A stretch of DNA of 33,146 bases, taken from positions 1-33,146 of the forward strand of contig JAGWBI010000019.1 in NCBI GenBank assembly GCA_021295965.1, read 5' to 3'. A program made the translations under genes and the position numbers. The notes under the pieces were generated by a model. The model had not been told where the DNA came from and did not search any database. It saw only the letters and a list, made by a program, of their open reading frames with translations. Positions 6,893 through 13,989 of the stretch are shown here, piece after piece; positions within the stretch are counted from its first letter, which is position 1, and each line of letters begins with the position of its first letter. The DNA comes from Dehalococcoidia bacterium. GTDB lineage: Bacteria; Chloroflexota; Dehalococcoidia; Lucifugimonadales; UBA3495.

Positions 6893-7477
6893 ATGGTGCA
6901 GGAAGCCAGCGTGGTAACTCCCGAGCGCTACGGCCAGGGCATGACCTACCATGACTACATGGATAGCATCAAGGTCAACAAAGCCCGTTTCGAGGAGTAC
7001 TACGCCAACGTCAAACTGGAACCTGGGCAGGCGGCGAAGCTGCGTGAATTGGCCGCCGCGGAAGGCGGGCCGAACCACATGATGGTGATCGGTGAAGACT
7101 GGTGCGGCGACGTGGTCCGGGAACTGCCGGTGCTGGCCCGCGTGGCGGAAGCCGCCGGTTTTGAACTCCGGATTTTCCCCCGGGACGAGAATCACGACAT
7201 CATGAACGAGTTCCTCAAAGAGGGGCTTTACATGTCCATCCCAGTGGCGGTGTTCTACGACAAGGAACACGACTACATCTGCCACTGGATCGAGCGTTCG
7301 CAAACGGCCAACCGCGAGCAGGGCGAGATTGAGGACGCCATCCGTGCCGAGCAGCCGGATATCTCCGATCAGGACTTCGGCCGGCAACGTCGCGCTCGCA
7401 CCGCCGCCAAGGCCGCCGAGTGGCAGAAAGCCACCGTCGATGAACTACTGGGGATTTTGGAGCAGCATCTGCACTAG
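6893..7477 (+). CDS. Thioredoxin family protein with a single-cysteine WCGD motif
   Basis: A 194-residue protein of the thioredoxin-fold family that carries EDWCGD in place of WCxxC. Here it is MMVIGEDWCGDVVRELPVL with Cys71. The cis-proline loop follows at MSIPVAVFYD. A helical N-terminal stretch (about residues 1-60) includes TYHDYMDSIKVNKARFEEYYANV, and the C-terminal helix carries RQRRARTAAKAAEW. With one active-site cysteine it cannot perform the normal dithiol cycle. A monothiol or peroxidase-like role is possible but not shown. It converges on purS, and the two stop codons share the tetranucleotide CTAG (7474-7477). Confidence 0.78.
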   Translation: MVQEASVVTPERYGQGMTYHDYMDSIKVNKARFEEYYANVKLEPGQAAKLRELAAAEGGPNHMMVIGEDWCGDVVRELPVLARVAEAAGFELRIFPRDENHDIMNEFLKEGLYMSIPVAVFYDKEHDYICHWIERSQTANREQGEIEDAIRAEQPDISDQDFGRQRRARTAAKAAEWQKATVDELLGILEQHLH

Positions 7478-7728
7478 CCGTCGATCGGTTCCAGTGTGAA
7501 CCGATATTCCTCAATCACGGGGTTTGACAGCAGTTGGTCGCACATACCGGCCACTGCTGTCTCCGCTTGTGATGCGTCGTCCCCGGCGATGCGAATCTCC
7601 AGGTACTTGCCGACCCGCACGTCGGCCACGGCTTCGTAGCCCAGGCTGTGCAGTCCGCCCATTACCGTCAAGCCCTGCGGGTCGTTGACAGCAGTCTTGA
7701 GGGTTACGTATATGCGAGCCAGGAACAT
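7474..7728 (-). CDS. purS: Phosphoribosylformylglycinamidine synthase subunit PurS
   Basis: This 84-residue protein matches PurS along its whole length: ARIYVTLKTAVNDPQG, the strongly conserved GLHSLGYEAVADVRVGKYLEI, and the C-terminal CDQLLSNPVIEEYRF. PurS is the small subunit that docks the glutaminase PurQ to PurL when FGAM is made from FGAR in purine synthesis. It is the last gene of the minus-strand purine cluster. purQ and purL, its usual direct neighbours, are not in the window. It ends tail-to-tail with the thioredoxin-fold gene, sharing CTAG. The ATG is at 7728-7726; a purine-rich GGAGAGGGA lies rather far upstream. Confidence 0.92.
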   Translation of the reverse strand: MFLARIYVTLKTAVNDPQGLTVMGGLHSLGYEAVADVRVGKYLEIRIAGDDASQAETAVAGMCDQLLSNPVIEEYRFTLEPIDG

Positions 7729-7762
7729 GACGCTTGCGATCCCTCTCCAGGTAAAGTGGCGT

Positions 7763-8542
7763 TCATCCGCTCGAGGATTGGGTCATATCAATGCCCGTGG
7801 TACAGGGTAGGCCATTGGCGAACTCCGGCCCCGTGTTGCCAGGGTAGTCGGCAAAGAAGCGGGCAATGCGCTCCGAGTCCACGCCGATCATCCGGTCCAG
7901 CACTCCCCAGGTGGTAATCGCCACCATGCCCTCCGGTATCTCGTGGTAGCGGCGGACGATGGCGAACTCTTTGGCTAACGGTATGGCTTCGACAGCGGTC
8001 CGCAATGCCGCAATGTCGGCGTCATCGGTCAGGTTGTAGCTGACGATGATGTTGCCGTGCTCCAGGTTATGCACCAGCATCTCGTCGGGCAACGGATGGT
8101 AGTAGAAACCGCAGTCGCTCCACTCTCCCCAATGCTGGCCCGATGTGGGAGGCACAGTGCTGTATCCACCCGGCACCACGTCGCCGATGCGCATTGCTTT
8201 CGGGAAATGGTTGCGGCTCGGCATCGGCTCCACCCGGACTGCTCCGTCAGTAGGGGGCACCTGCTCCAACGTCGGACCGGAAGGCGTAACCGTAGGTGTG
8301 GGAAATGACGTTGGGCTCGGCGTGGGTAGCGGCGCGGCGGTTGTTGCGGTGACTGTAGGGATGAGGGCGAACGTAGGAGTGGGCGTCGGGGCGATGGTCC
8401 GCGTTGGTATGGCTACCGTTGTGTTCGTTGGGGTTGGCTGCGCAATAGGAGGTGGCGCAAGGTCGTCCTGACAGGCGGCCAGCGCCAGCGCCAGCGCCAA
8501 CACGCACAACACCGCTGGCCCCAGGGCCAATGTCCGCCTCAT
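7763..8542 (-). CDS. DUF3105 lipoprotein
   Basis: A 259-residue protein with a lipoprotein signal: basic start MRRT, a hydrophobic stretch of Leu/Ala/Val, and the lipobox LAAC with Cys24 as the probable lipid-anchored residue. A Pro/Thr-rich linker follows (about residues 30-95), such as TPTPTFALIPT, typical of a wall- or envelope-spanning tether. The C-terminal DUF3105 domain has VPPTSGQHWGEW, LVHNLEHGNIIVSYNL and ITTWGVLDRM. The HNxEHG histidines could bind metal, and a cysteine pair (SDCGF and LPCTTG) could form a disulfide. Its molecular function is unknown. It is a paralogue of the gene just upstream (8554-9324), separated by 11 bases. Confidence 0.82.
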   Translation of the reverse strand: MRRTLALGPAVLCVLALALALAACQDDLAPPPIAQPTPTNTTVAIPTRTIAPTPTPTFALIPTVTATTAAPLPTPSPTSFPTPTVTPSGPTLEQVPPTDGAVRVEPMPSRNHFPKAMRIGDVVPGGYSTVPPTSGQHWGEWSDCGFYYHPLPDEMLVHNLEHGNIIVSYNLTDDADIAALRTAVEAIPLAKEFAIVRRYHEIPEGMVAITTWGVLDRMIGVDSERIARFFADYPGNTGPEFANGLPCTTGIDMTQSSSG

Positions 8543-8553
8543 GGTCGAACGGC

Positions 8554-9324
8554 CTAGGGGTTCATGACGCCGCCGCGAGTGCAGTCCGACCCGGCCGGCC
8601 TCCCCTCAATGGCGGGAAATTCCGGGCTCAACGTGCCGGAGTAAGCGCGGAAGAACTCCTCGATGCGGTCTTCTCCGACGCCAATCGTGTCGCCGCCTGC
8701 GCTCAGGTCATCCACGTGCCACTTGTCGATCACGCCCCAGGTCGTAAGGGCGATGGTTCCCTCGGGGAAACGTTCGTTGCCCTCCGCGTCCACGCCAGGA
8801 TCGTAGGGCCGGGCCACGCCCCAGCGGTTGGTCAGACCGATGGACTCATAGGCGTCCTGCAACTCGTCAATTTGAGCCTGATCCGTCAGGTTGTAACTGA
8901 GGATGATGTTGCCGTGCTCCATGTTGTGGACGGTGCGCTCGTCCGGAACGGTCTCGGCGTACCATCCGCATTGCACCCAACCGTTCCAGTGCCGACCGGA
9001 GGTGGGCGGTGTCGTCGTGTAACCTTCCTGGTTGGTCACGTCATAAATGGTGAAACTGTCGGCGAAGTGAGCGCGATCTTCGGGCGCGTCCACCTGGGTT
9101 CCGATTCCATCCACGTAGCCGCTGGCCTCGCCCTGCTGGCTGCCGCCCCCGAAGTTGACGGGCAGCACCACCGGAACCAACAGCGCAACGATGAACAGCA
9201 CGGCGATGGCGCCGAAAGCAAACAGCAACCAGCGGCTCCGAAAACCGCCACCGGAGGAAATGGGGGGCGTGCGTCGCTGCGAACGGCGGGCGGCCCGACG
9301 CCGGCGGTGTCTGGATGGAGGCAC
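8554..9324 (-). CDS. DUF3105 membrane-anchored protein
   Basis: A 256-residue protein. It has a very basic, cytoplasmic N-terminus (RHRRRRAARRSQRR), one membrane helix at about residues 32-55, and an extracytoplasmic DUF3105 domain. Motifs shared with the adjacent paralogue are TPPTSGRHWNGW, VHNMEHGNIILSYNL, ALTTWGVIDKW and two cysteines (VQCGWY, SDCTRG). The start is GTG at 9324; an in-frame TAA lies two codons upstream and no ATG is available nearby. The function is unknown. The position between purC and purS on the same strand indicates co-transcription with purine genes but does not explain its role. Confidence 0.8.
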   Translation of the reverse strand: MPPSRHRRRRAARRSQRRTPPISSGGGFRSRWLLFAFGAIAVLFIVALLVPVVLPVNFGGGSQQGEASGYVDGIGTQVDAPEDRAHFADSFTIYDVTNQEGYTTTPPTSGRHWNGWVQCGWYAETVPDERTVHNMEHGNIILSYNLTDQAQIDELQDAYESIGLTNRWGVARPYDPGVDAEGNERFPEGTIALTTWGVIDKWHVDDLSAGGDTIGVGEDRIEEFFRAYSGTLSPEFPAIEGRPAGSDCTRGGVMNP

Positions 9325-9361
9325 GGGTTATGCTCGTACGCTGGGGGTGACGATCCGGGTA

Positions 9362-10264
9362 TCAGAGCGTTGCGCCGGTGAGACGCTGGTACGCCTGCCG
9401 GTACAGTTCCGCCGTCCGCTGCACTACGTCGTCGGGCAGTTCCGGCGCCGGCGGTTCCTGGTTCCAACCCTGGGCCGTCAGCCAGTCTCTGACATACTGT
9501 TTGTCATAACTGGGCTGAGACTTGCCCGGGGAGTATCCCTCGGCGTCCCAGAATCGGCTCGAGTCGGGGGTCAAAAGCTCGTCGATAAGAATCAGCCCGC
9601 CGTCCAGAAATCCGAACTCCATCTTGGTGTCGGCCAGAACGATGCCACGGTCCCGCGCGTAATCATGCGCGTGCAGATACACGGCCTTGCTGATGTCGGC
9701 CAACCGTTGCGCCGTTTCCGCCCCGACCATGTCCACCACCTCTTCGTCGGTCATGTTTTCGTCGTGACCCTCTTCGGCTTTGGTGGTGGGAGTGAACAGC
9801 GGTTCCGGGAAGCGGTCACCTTCAACCATGCCTTCCGGCATCGGTTTGCCCGAAACGGTGCCCTGTCGCCGGTACTCGCCCCAGGCGGAACCGGTGATGT
9901 ATCCGCGCACGATGCACTCGATGTCGATGCGCTCCGCCTTCTTCACCACCATGGCCTGCCGACCCACATTGTCTTCAGCATAGGCGGGATGGGTGAGCAC
10001 CGGGTTTTCCCCGTAGGCCGCAGCCTCAGGCGAATCGGCCAACGCCACCAGGTGATTGGGCACGATATGATCGGTCAAGCGGAACCAGAAAGCGGACATC
10101 CTATTGAGCGCCGCCCCTTTGTCGGGGATTCCGTTGGGCAGCACCACGTCGAAGGCGGAGATCCGGTCAGTAGCCACCATCAGCAGAAGGTCGTCGGTGA
10201 GCTGATAGGTGTCGCGCACCTTGCCGCGGTGCATTCGGTCGGACATTCGAGTTTCAATAATCAT
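9362..10264 (-). CDS. purC: Phosphoribosylaminoimidazole-succinocarboxamide synthase (SAICAR synthase)
   Basis: A 300-residue enzyme that joins aspartate to CAIR using ATP in purine synthesis. The length and sequence fit the longer Ade1-type form. Features are HRGKVRDTYQL (the GKVRD nucleotide loop), ATDRISAFDVVLPNGIPDKG, ECIVRGYITGSAWGEY, LPEGM-like KPMPEGMVEGDRFPEPLFTPTTKAEEGHDEN, and ADTKMEFGF with LIDELLTPDSSRFW. The start is ATG at 10264-10262, 42 bases after purB with GGAAAG upstream. Confidence 0.96.
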   Translation of the reverse strand: MIIETRMSDRMHRGKVRDTYQLTDDLLLMVATDRISAFDVVLPNGIPDKGAALNRMSAFWFRLTDHIVPNHLVALADSPEAAAYGENPVLTHPAYAEDNVGRQAMVVKKAERIDIECIVRGYITGSAWGEYRRQGTVSGKPMPEGMVEGDRFPEPLFTPTTKAEEGHDENMTDEEVVDMVGAETAQRLADISKAVYLHAHDYARDRGIVLADTKMEFGFLDGGLILIDELLTPDSSRFWDAEGYSPGKSQPSYDKQYVRDWLTAQGWNQEPPAPELPDDVVQRTAELYRQAYQRLTGATL

Positions 10265-10306
10265 GGCATCTTTCCAAAGGGCCGGTCGGTTGGGTCTATG
10301 CCGGGA

Positions 10307-11620
10307 TCAGGCGAGTATGGGCGCCGGCAACAAACCAATTCGCTGGAAATTATCGTCAACGTAGCGGGTGTAGTAACCGTAATCGAAGAGGGCTTCCATC
10401 TCATCGGCGGTGAGGTGTTCGGCAGCCTGAGCGTCCGATTTGAGCAGATGCCGAAAGTCCTGGGCATCGTCCCAGGCGCGCATGGCGTTGCGCTGTACGA
10501 TGTCGTAAGCCTCCTCGCGCGACAGACCTTTCTCTTCAACCAGCGCCAGCAAAACCCGTTGGCTGAAGATCAACCCCCGGCTGCTTTCCAGGTTTTGCCA
10601 CATCCGATCCGTGTCCACTCGCCAGCCGCTAACGACGTGGGTGAAGATGCTCAGGATGTAATCCAGCATCAGGCAGGTATCGGGCAGGATGATGCGCTCG
10701 GACGAAGAATGGCTGATGTCCCGTTCCCCCCAGAGGGCCACGTTTTCCAGGGCGGGCATGACGTTGCCCCGGATGGTGCGCGCCAGGCCGCAGATGCGTT
10801 CCGTAAGCTCCGGGTTGCGCTTGTGGGGCATGGAGGAGGAGCCGGTCTGTCCCGCGCCAAATGGTTCCTCGACTTCGTGGACCTCGGTGCGCTGCATTCC
10901 GCGGATCTCGGTGGCGAATTTCTCCAGCGAAGCCGCGACCAGAGCGCACGTGGTAATGAAATGGGCGTGGCGATCCCGCTGTACCACCTGGTTAGACACC
11001 GGTTCCACTTTCAGTCCCAAGTGGTGGCAAACCCGGTCCTCGATGTGCGGCGGAATGGTGGCATGGGTGCCCACCGCGCCGGAAATTTTGCCCACCCGGA
11101 CTGTCTCACGGGCAGCCTCCATGCGTTCTCGCTGCCGGCCCAACTCGTCCCACCACAGGGCAAGTTTCAACCCGAAGGTCATGGGTTCGGCGTGGACCCC
11201 GTGGGTACGCCCCATCATCAGGGTGTCCTTGTGCCGGATGGCCTGCTCCTTGACGGCGGAGATGGCAGCGTCAATCTCGCCGAGGAGGAGGTCGGCGGCG
11301 CCTACCAATTGCAGCGCCTGGCCCGTGTCCAGCATGTCGGAGGAGGTCATTCCCAGGTGCAGCCACCGCCCTTCCGGGCCGAGGGTCTCCGTGATGGAGC
11401 GCAGGAACGCCGTAACGTCGTGGCGGGTGGTTTCGAATATCTCCATCATGCGCTGATGGTTGTACGTCGCCCCCCGCAGCCGCTCCATATCTTCCAACGG
11501 TACGACGCCGGCTTCGGTCCATGCCTCGCATACGGCCAGCTCTACGTCCAGCCACATACCATACTTGTTCTCGTCAGACCAGACCCGCTTCATTTCGGCT
11601 CTGGAATAGCGGTCAATCAA
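10307..11620 (-). CDS. purB: Adenylosuccinate lyase
   Basis: A 437-residue member of the fumarase/aspartase superfamily that removes fumarate from SAICAR and from adenylosuccinate, so it serves both IMP synthesis and AMP formation. It shows the N-terminal YSRAEMKRVWSDENKYGMWLDVE, TSSDMLDTGQALQL, GRTHGVHAEP, GKISGAVGTH, and the signature loop GSSSMPHKRNPELTE with its catalytic serine. The start is TTG at 11620-11618, accepted because GGGGAGG sits 7 bases upstream. It precedes purC directly in the cluster. Confidence 0.96.
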   Translation of the reverse strand: MIDRYSRAEMKRVWSDENKYGMWLDVELAVCEAWTEAGVVPLEDMERLRGATYNHQRMMEIFETTRHDVTAFLRSITETLGPEGRWLHLGMTSSDMLDTGQALQLVGAADLLLGEIDAAISAVKEQAIRHKDTLMMGRTHGVHAEPMTFGLKLALWWDELGRQRERMEAARETVRVGKISGAVGTHATIPPHIEDRVCHHLGLKVEPVSNQVVQRDRHAHFITTCALVAASLEKFATEIRGMQRTEVHEVEEPFGAGQTGSSSMPHKRNPELTERICGLARTIRGNVMPALENVALWGERDISHSSSERIILPDTCLMLDYILSIFTHVVSGWRVDTDRMWQNLESSRGLIFSQRVLLALVEEKGLSREEAYDIVQRNAMRAWDDAQDFRHLLKSDAQAAEHLTADEMEALFDYGYYTRYVDDNFQRIGLLPAPILA

Positions 11621-11655
11621 GGTTTCGCCTCCCCTGAGTTATGAAAACGCTAATA

Positions 11656-11666
11656 ATTTTATCATA
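11656..11666 (-). promoter_or_regulatory. Weak internal promoter candidate ahead of purB
   Basis: The 59-base gap between the HAD gene and purB contains an AT-rich island unusual for this DNA. On the minus strand it offers TATGAT (11666-11661) and an adjacent TAAAAT (11661-11656). No convincing -35 is visible. It could give purB-purC a second transcript. Confidence 0.25.
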
Positions 11667-11679
11667 GCCCGAAGGGTCG

Positions 11680-12369
11680 TCAGCCTCTGCCACGAGCATA
11701 TTCGCGGACCGCATCCAGCACCGGGCCGAAATCGGTAAACACCGTGAACGGTATGCCGGCTTCCTCGCACATTGCGGCCATCTGCCGGTGGGCGAAAACG
11801 GTGTCGGCGACTTCGCCGGCCTCAAAATCGGATCGGCCGTCGCCCATGTAGAAGACGTGCCGGCCCTGCTCACGGAACCGCCGCACGATCAACGCCTTGC
11901 TGTTGCCAAGCTCCGGGGCATCAGGGTACGGAAAGTCGTAGCGGTATCCTTGGACCCGCCCGTTATCGTCGAATTGGGTGACCACCGCGTACACCGGCAC
12001 GTCCGAGTGACCGCTGGCGTCCAGCAACGCCTGGATGTAAAAGTCCAAACCCTGGCTGATAATGCACATGGGGAAGTCGTTCCCCTGGCAGAATTGCCAT
12101 AGGTCGTCGAAATAGGGTCGGAAGCAAGCGTTTTCCCGGACGTATGCCTGCATCGCATCCTTCCTGGCGTCCATCCGCAGGAAGGCTATTTCCTGGTACT
12201 GCTTTAGAGACAGTTCGCCGGCGCGGAACCGATCGCGCACCTCGGTCCAGGAAGGATGGCCGAAGCGGTGCAACAGCAACTCCGCCACGTTCTGAGCCGC
12301 GGCGGTGTCATCAAAATCAGTCAAAACTGCCGGCGACGGGCGGCTGGCTGGGCCGGGGTTAACGCTCAC
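11680..12369 (-). CDS. HAD-IB family phosphatase (MtnX/PSP-like)
   Basis: A 229-residue haloacid-dehalogenase phosphatase. Motif I is TDFDDTAA (DxDxT), with the nucleophilic Asp followed by the acid/base Asp. Motif II is the Ser in CIISQGLDFY, motif III the Lys in NSKALIV, and motif IV GDGRSDFEA (GDGxxD). The helical cap lies between motifs I and II (about residues 25-90). The pattern is closest to phosphoserine phosphatase or MtnX-type enzymes; the substrate is not determinable. The start chosen is GTG at 12369-12367, within the last codons of purE, so the genes overlap by 11 bases and are probably translationally coupled. No clear ribosome site is seen; a TTG just before motif I is an alternative. 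Confidence 0.8.
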   Translation of the reverse strand: MSVNPGPASRPSPAVLTDFDDTAAAQNVAELLLHRFGHPSWTEVRDRFRAGELSLKQYQEIAFLRMDARKDAMQAYVRENACFRPYFDDLWQFCQGNDFPMCIISQGLDFYIQALLDASGHSDVPVYAVVTQFDDNGRVQGYRYDFPYPDAPELGNSKALIVRRFREQGRHVFYMGDGRSDFEAGEVADTVFAHRQMAAMCEEAGIPFTVFTDFGPVLDAVREYARGRG

Positions 12370-12817
12370 GGAGCGACTGCCGGTATTGCTCGACGGCCTG
12401 GCGGATGTCGTCGTGCTTGATCGCCAGGATCTGGGCGGCGTAGTAGGCGGCGTTGCGCGCTCCCCAACCACCCACGGCCATCGCAGCCACCGGGATGCCG
12501 GGGGGCATCTGTGCCGTTGACAACAACGCGTCCCAGCCGTTGAGTTCGCTTGAAGTCAACGGTATGCCGATCACCGGCAGCGTGGTCTGGGCCGCCAGCG
12601 CGCCGCCCAGGGCCGCTGAACCGCCGGCCGCAGCGATGAGTACCTCAAGGCCGCGCTCGCGAGCGGTGGAGGCATACTCGTGAACGCGCTCCGGCGTGCG
12701 GTGCGCGGACATCACCCGGACCTCGTAATCGACGCCCAGGGATTCCAGCGTGTTAATGGTCGGTTGGACCGCCTCCTCGTCGGAAGCGCTGCCCATAACT
12801 ACTCCTACCAGTGGCAA
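12359..12817 (-). CDS. purE: 5-(carboxyamino)imidazole ribonucleotide mutase PurE
   Basis: A 152-residue PurE protein, which moves the carboxylate of N5-CAIR to give CAIR (class I) or carboxylates AIR (class II). It shows VGVVMGSASDEEAV, the VMSAHRTPERVHEY loop with the catalytic His, TLPVIGIPL and IPVAAMAVGG...NAAYYAAQIL. The usual AHLPG stretch of class I enzymes reads AALGG here, losing the His and the Pro. The start is TTG at 12817-12815, supported by AAGGAG 7 bases upstream (minus strand 12830-12825). The 3' end overlaps the HAD gene. No purK is in the window. Confidence 0.93.
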   Translation of the reverse strand: MPLVGVVMGSASDEEAVQPTINTLESLGVDYEVRVMSAHRTPERVHEYASTARERGLEVLIAAAGGSAALGGALAAQTTLPVIGIPLTSSELNGWDALLSTAQMPPGIPVAAMAVGGWGARNAAYYAAQILAIKHDDIRQAVEQYRQSLRER

Positions 12818-12909
12818 AATCGTTCTCCTTTCAATCTCTTGCCCGTTTTAGTTACCGGGGGTCCAATCGCACTATACACCACCGAGGTTTTGGGCCACGA
12901 CGGTAAGGC

Positions 12910-13335
12910 CTACCCCATATCCGCAATGTCTCGGAATGCGTCCAGCAGGGCCGACTGTATGGATTCCGCGTCATCGTCGACCTCTTCGTCTTCCACGACC
13001 ACGTACCCGGAATCCTCCTCATCGATGCCGACTCGAACCTCAATTTCCACCGGTTCACCGTCGTGCCAGAAGAGCACATAAACGATTTCGTCCACATCCT
13101 CTTCTTCCGACAAATCTTCCTCATCAAATTCATAATGCCAGGAACGATTGATGACTAATCGGGCGCCGCCATCCAGCAGTACGTCATTCATCTGGTTAAG
13201 CAATCCGTCCACTGCTAGTTGACCGGCGAACCGCTCCAACAGGTTGCGCCTCTCCGCAATGTCGGTTATGCGGCGACCATAACCTTCGTTGTCCACGCGC
13301 ACTCGCAGTCGTCTCAACTCATCCAGCCAGGGCAT
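12910..13335 (-). CDS. Uncharacterised acidic protein
   Basis: A 141-residue protein I do not recognise. Its N-terminal half is basic and probably helical (WLDELRRLRVRVDNEGYGRRITDIAERRN). Its C-terminal half is strongly acidic, with runs such as FDEEDLSEEEDVDEI and VVVEDEEVDDDAES, interleaved with beta-like stretches (EIVYVLFWHDG, EPVEIEVRVGI). No signal peptide or membrane segment is seen. The ATG at 13335 has GGAGG 8 bases upstream, which supports it as a real gene. It lies between the HhH-like gene and purE on the same strand, 92 bases ahead of purE, in the purine cluster. Confidence 0.6.
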   Translation of the reverse strand: MPWLDELRRLRVRVDNEGYGRRITDIAERRNLLERFAGQLAVDGLLNQMNDVLLDGGARLVINRSWHYEFDEEDLSEEEDVDEIVYVLFWHDGEPVEIEVRVGIDEEDSGYVVVEDEEVDDDAESIQSALLDAFRDIADMG

Positions 13336-13367
13336 TGGTACTTCCTCCGGTAGCGGCGGGCGCAGCT

Positions 13368-13973
13368 CTACCGCGCCTGGGGTTTCCGATTGCGCCCGTT
13401 AAGGTAGCAGAACTCATCCACGCAGCGAAAGTCAGGGACTTGCAGCCTGCGAGCCAAATTGCCCAGGATGTCCAGGAGATCGATGTAGCACAATCCGGGA
13501 TGTCCCTTGCTGAACCCGGCCGGCAACATCCTCAACCGCCGCAGCGCCCGCTCGGTGTGGGGACTCCAGGGAGCGAACAACGTCGGATCCCGCAACGCCA
13601 GCAGGTACGAAGGCAATTCTTTGCCGGCGCCGCGCAATCCAAAACCGCCGGTTTCCACGGCACACTCTTCGAAGCGATTTTCCAACTTGATGGCGTCGTA
13701 GAGCAGAAAATCCACGGTCTCGCGGACATCCTCAATAGGATTGGCGCGGAAATTTGAAATTTGCCTGCCGCCGGCGCCCCGGTACAGGGTAACGGCTTGA
13801 TCTTCGGTCAACTCGGGCAGCGTGTCTTGCTCCAGCCAGCCTCGCCACTCACCGGCCCGGCTCCAGCGGCGCCGGCGGTATGTGTCCAATTCCCCTGACG
13901 CCTCGGCAGCGTGGTGTGCTTCCGAAAGAGCCGGCCAATCGGGTTCCGTAACGGCGATGCGGGCAGCGACCAT
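13368..13973 (-). CDS. Uncharacterised protein with helix-hairpin-helix-like segment
   Basis: A 201-residue protein with no family I can name. Its core (about residues 75-150) runs IEDVRETVDFLLYD, FGLRGAGKELPSYLLALRDPTLFAPW, then a helical part ending DEFCYLNGR. The G-x-G...LLAL-x-x-P-x-LF-x-x-W pattern resembles helix-hairpin-helix segments of DNA-glycosylase-type or restriction-associated proteins. The same pattern, with a matching DEYNWL end, occurs in the gene at 25506-26189, so the two look like paralogues. The start is taken as ATG at 13973-13971, 16 bases after purD; upstream extension would run into purD. Its presence in the purine cluster is unexplained. Confidence 0.6.
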   Translation of the reverse strand: MVAARIAVTEPDWPALSEAHHAAEASGELDTYRRRRWSRAGEWRGWLEQDTLPELTEDQAVTLYRGAGGRQISNFRANPIEDVRETVDFLLYDAIKLENRFEECAVETGGFGLRGAGKELPSYLLALRDPTLFAPWSPHTERALRRLRMLPAGFSKGHPGLCYIDLLDILGNLARRLQVPDFRCVDEFCYLNGRNRKPQAR

Positions 13974-13989
13974 ATGCAGCGGGGACTCT

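Noticed and set aside
9155-11644. An 829-codon open frame on the plus strand
   Set aside because: It lies antisense to purC, purB and part of a DUF3105 gene. Those three have clear family motifs, and the antisense translation is low-complexity His/Gln/Val-rich sequence typical of GC-rich shadow frames.
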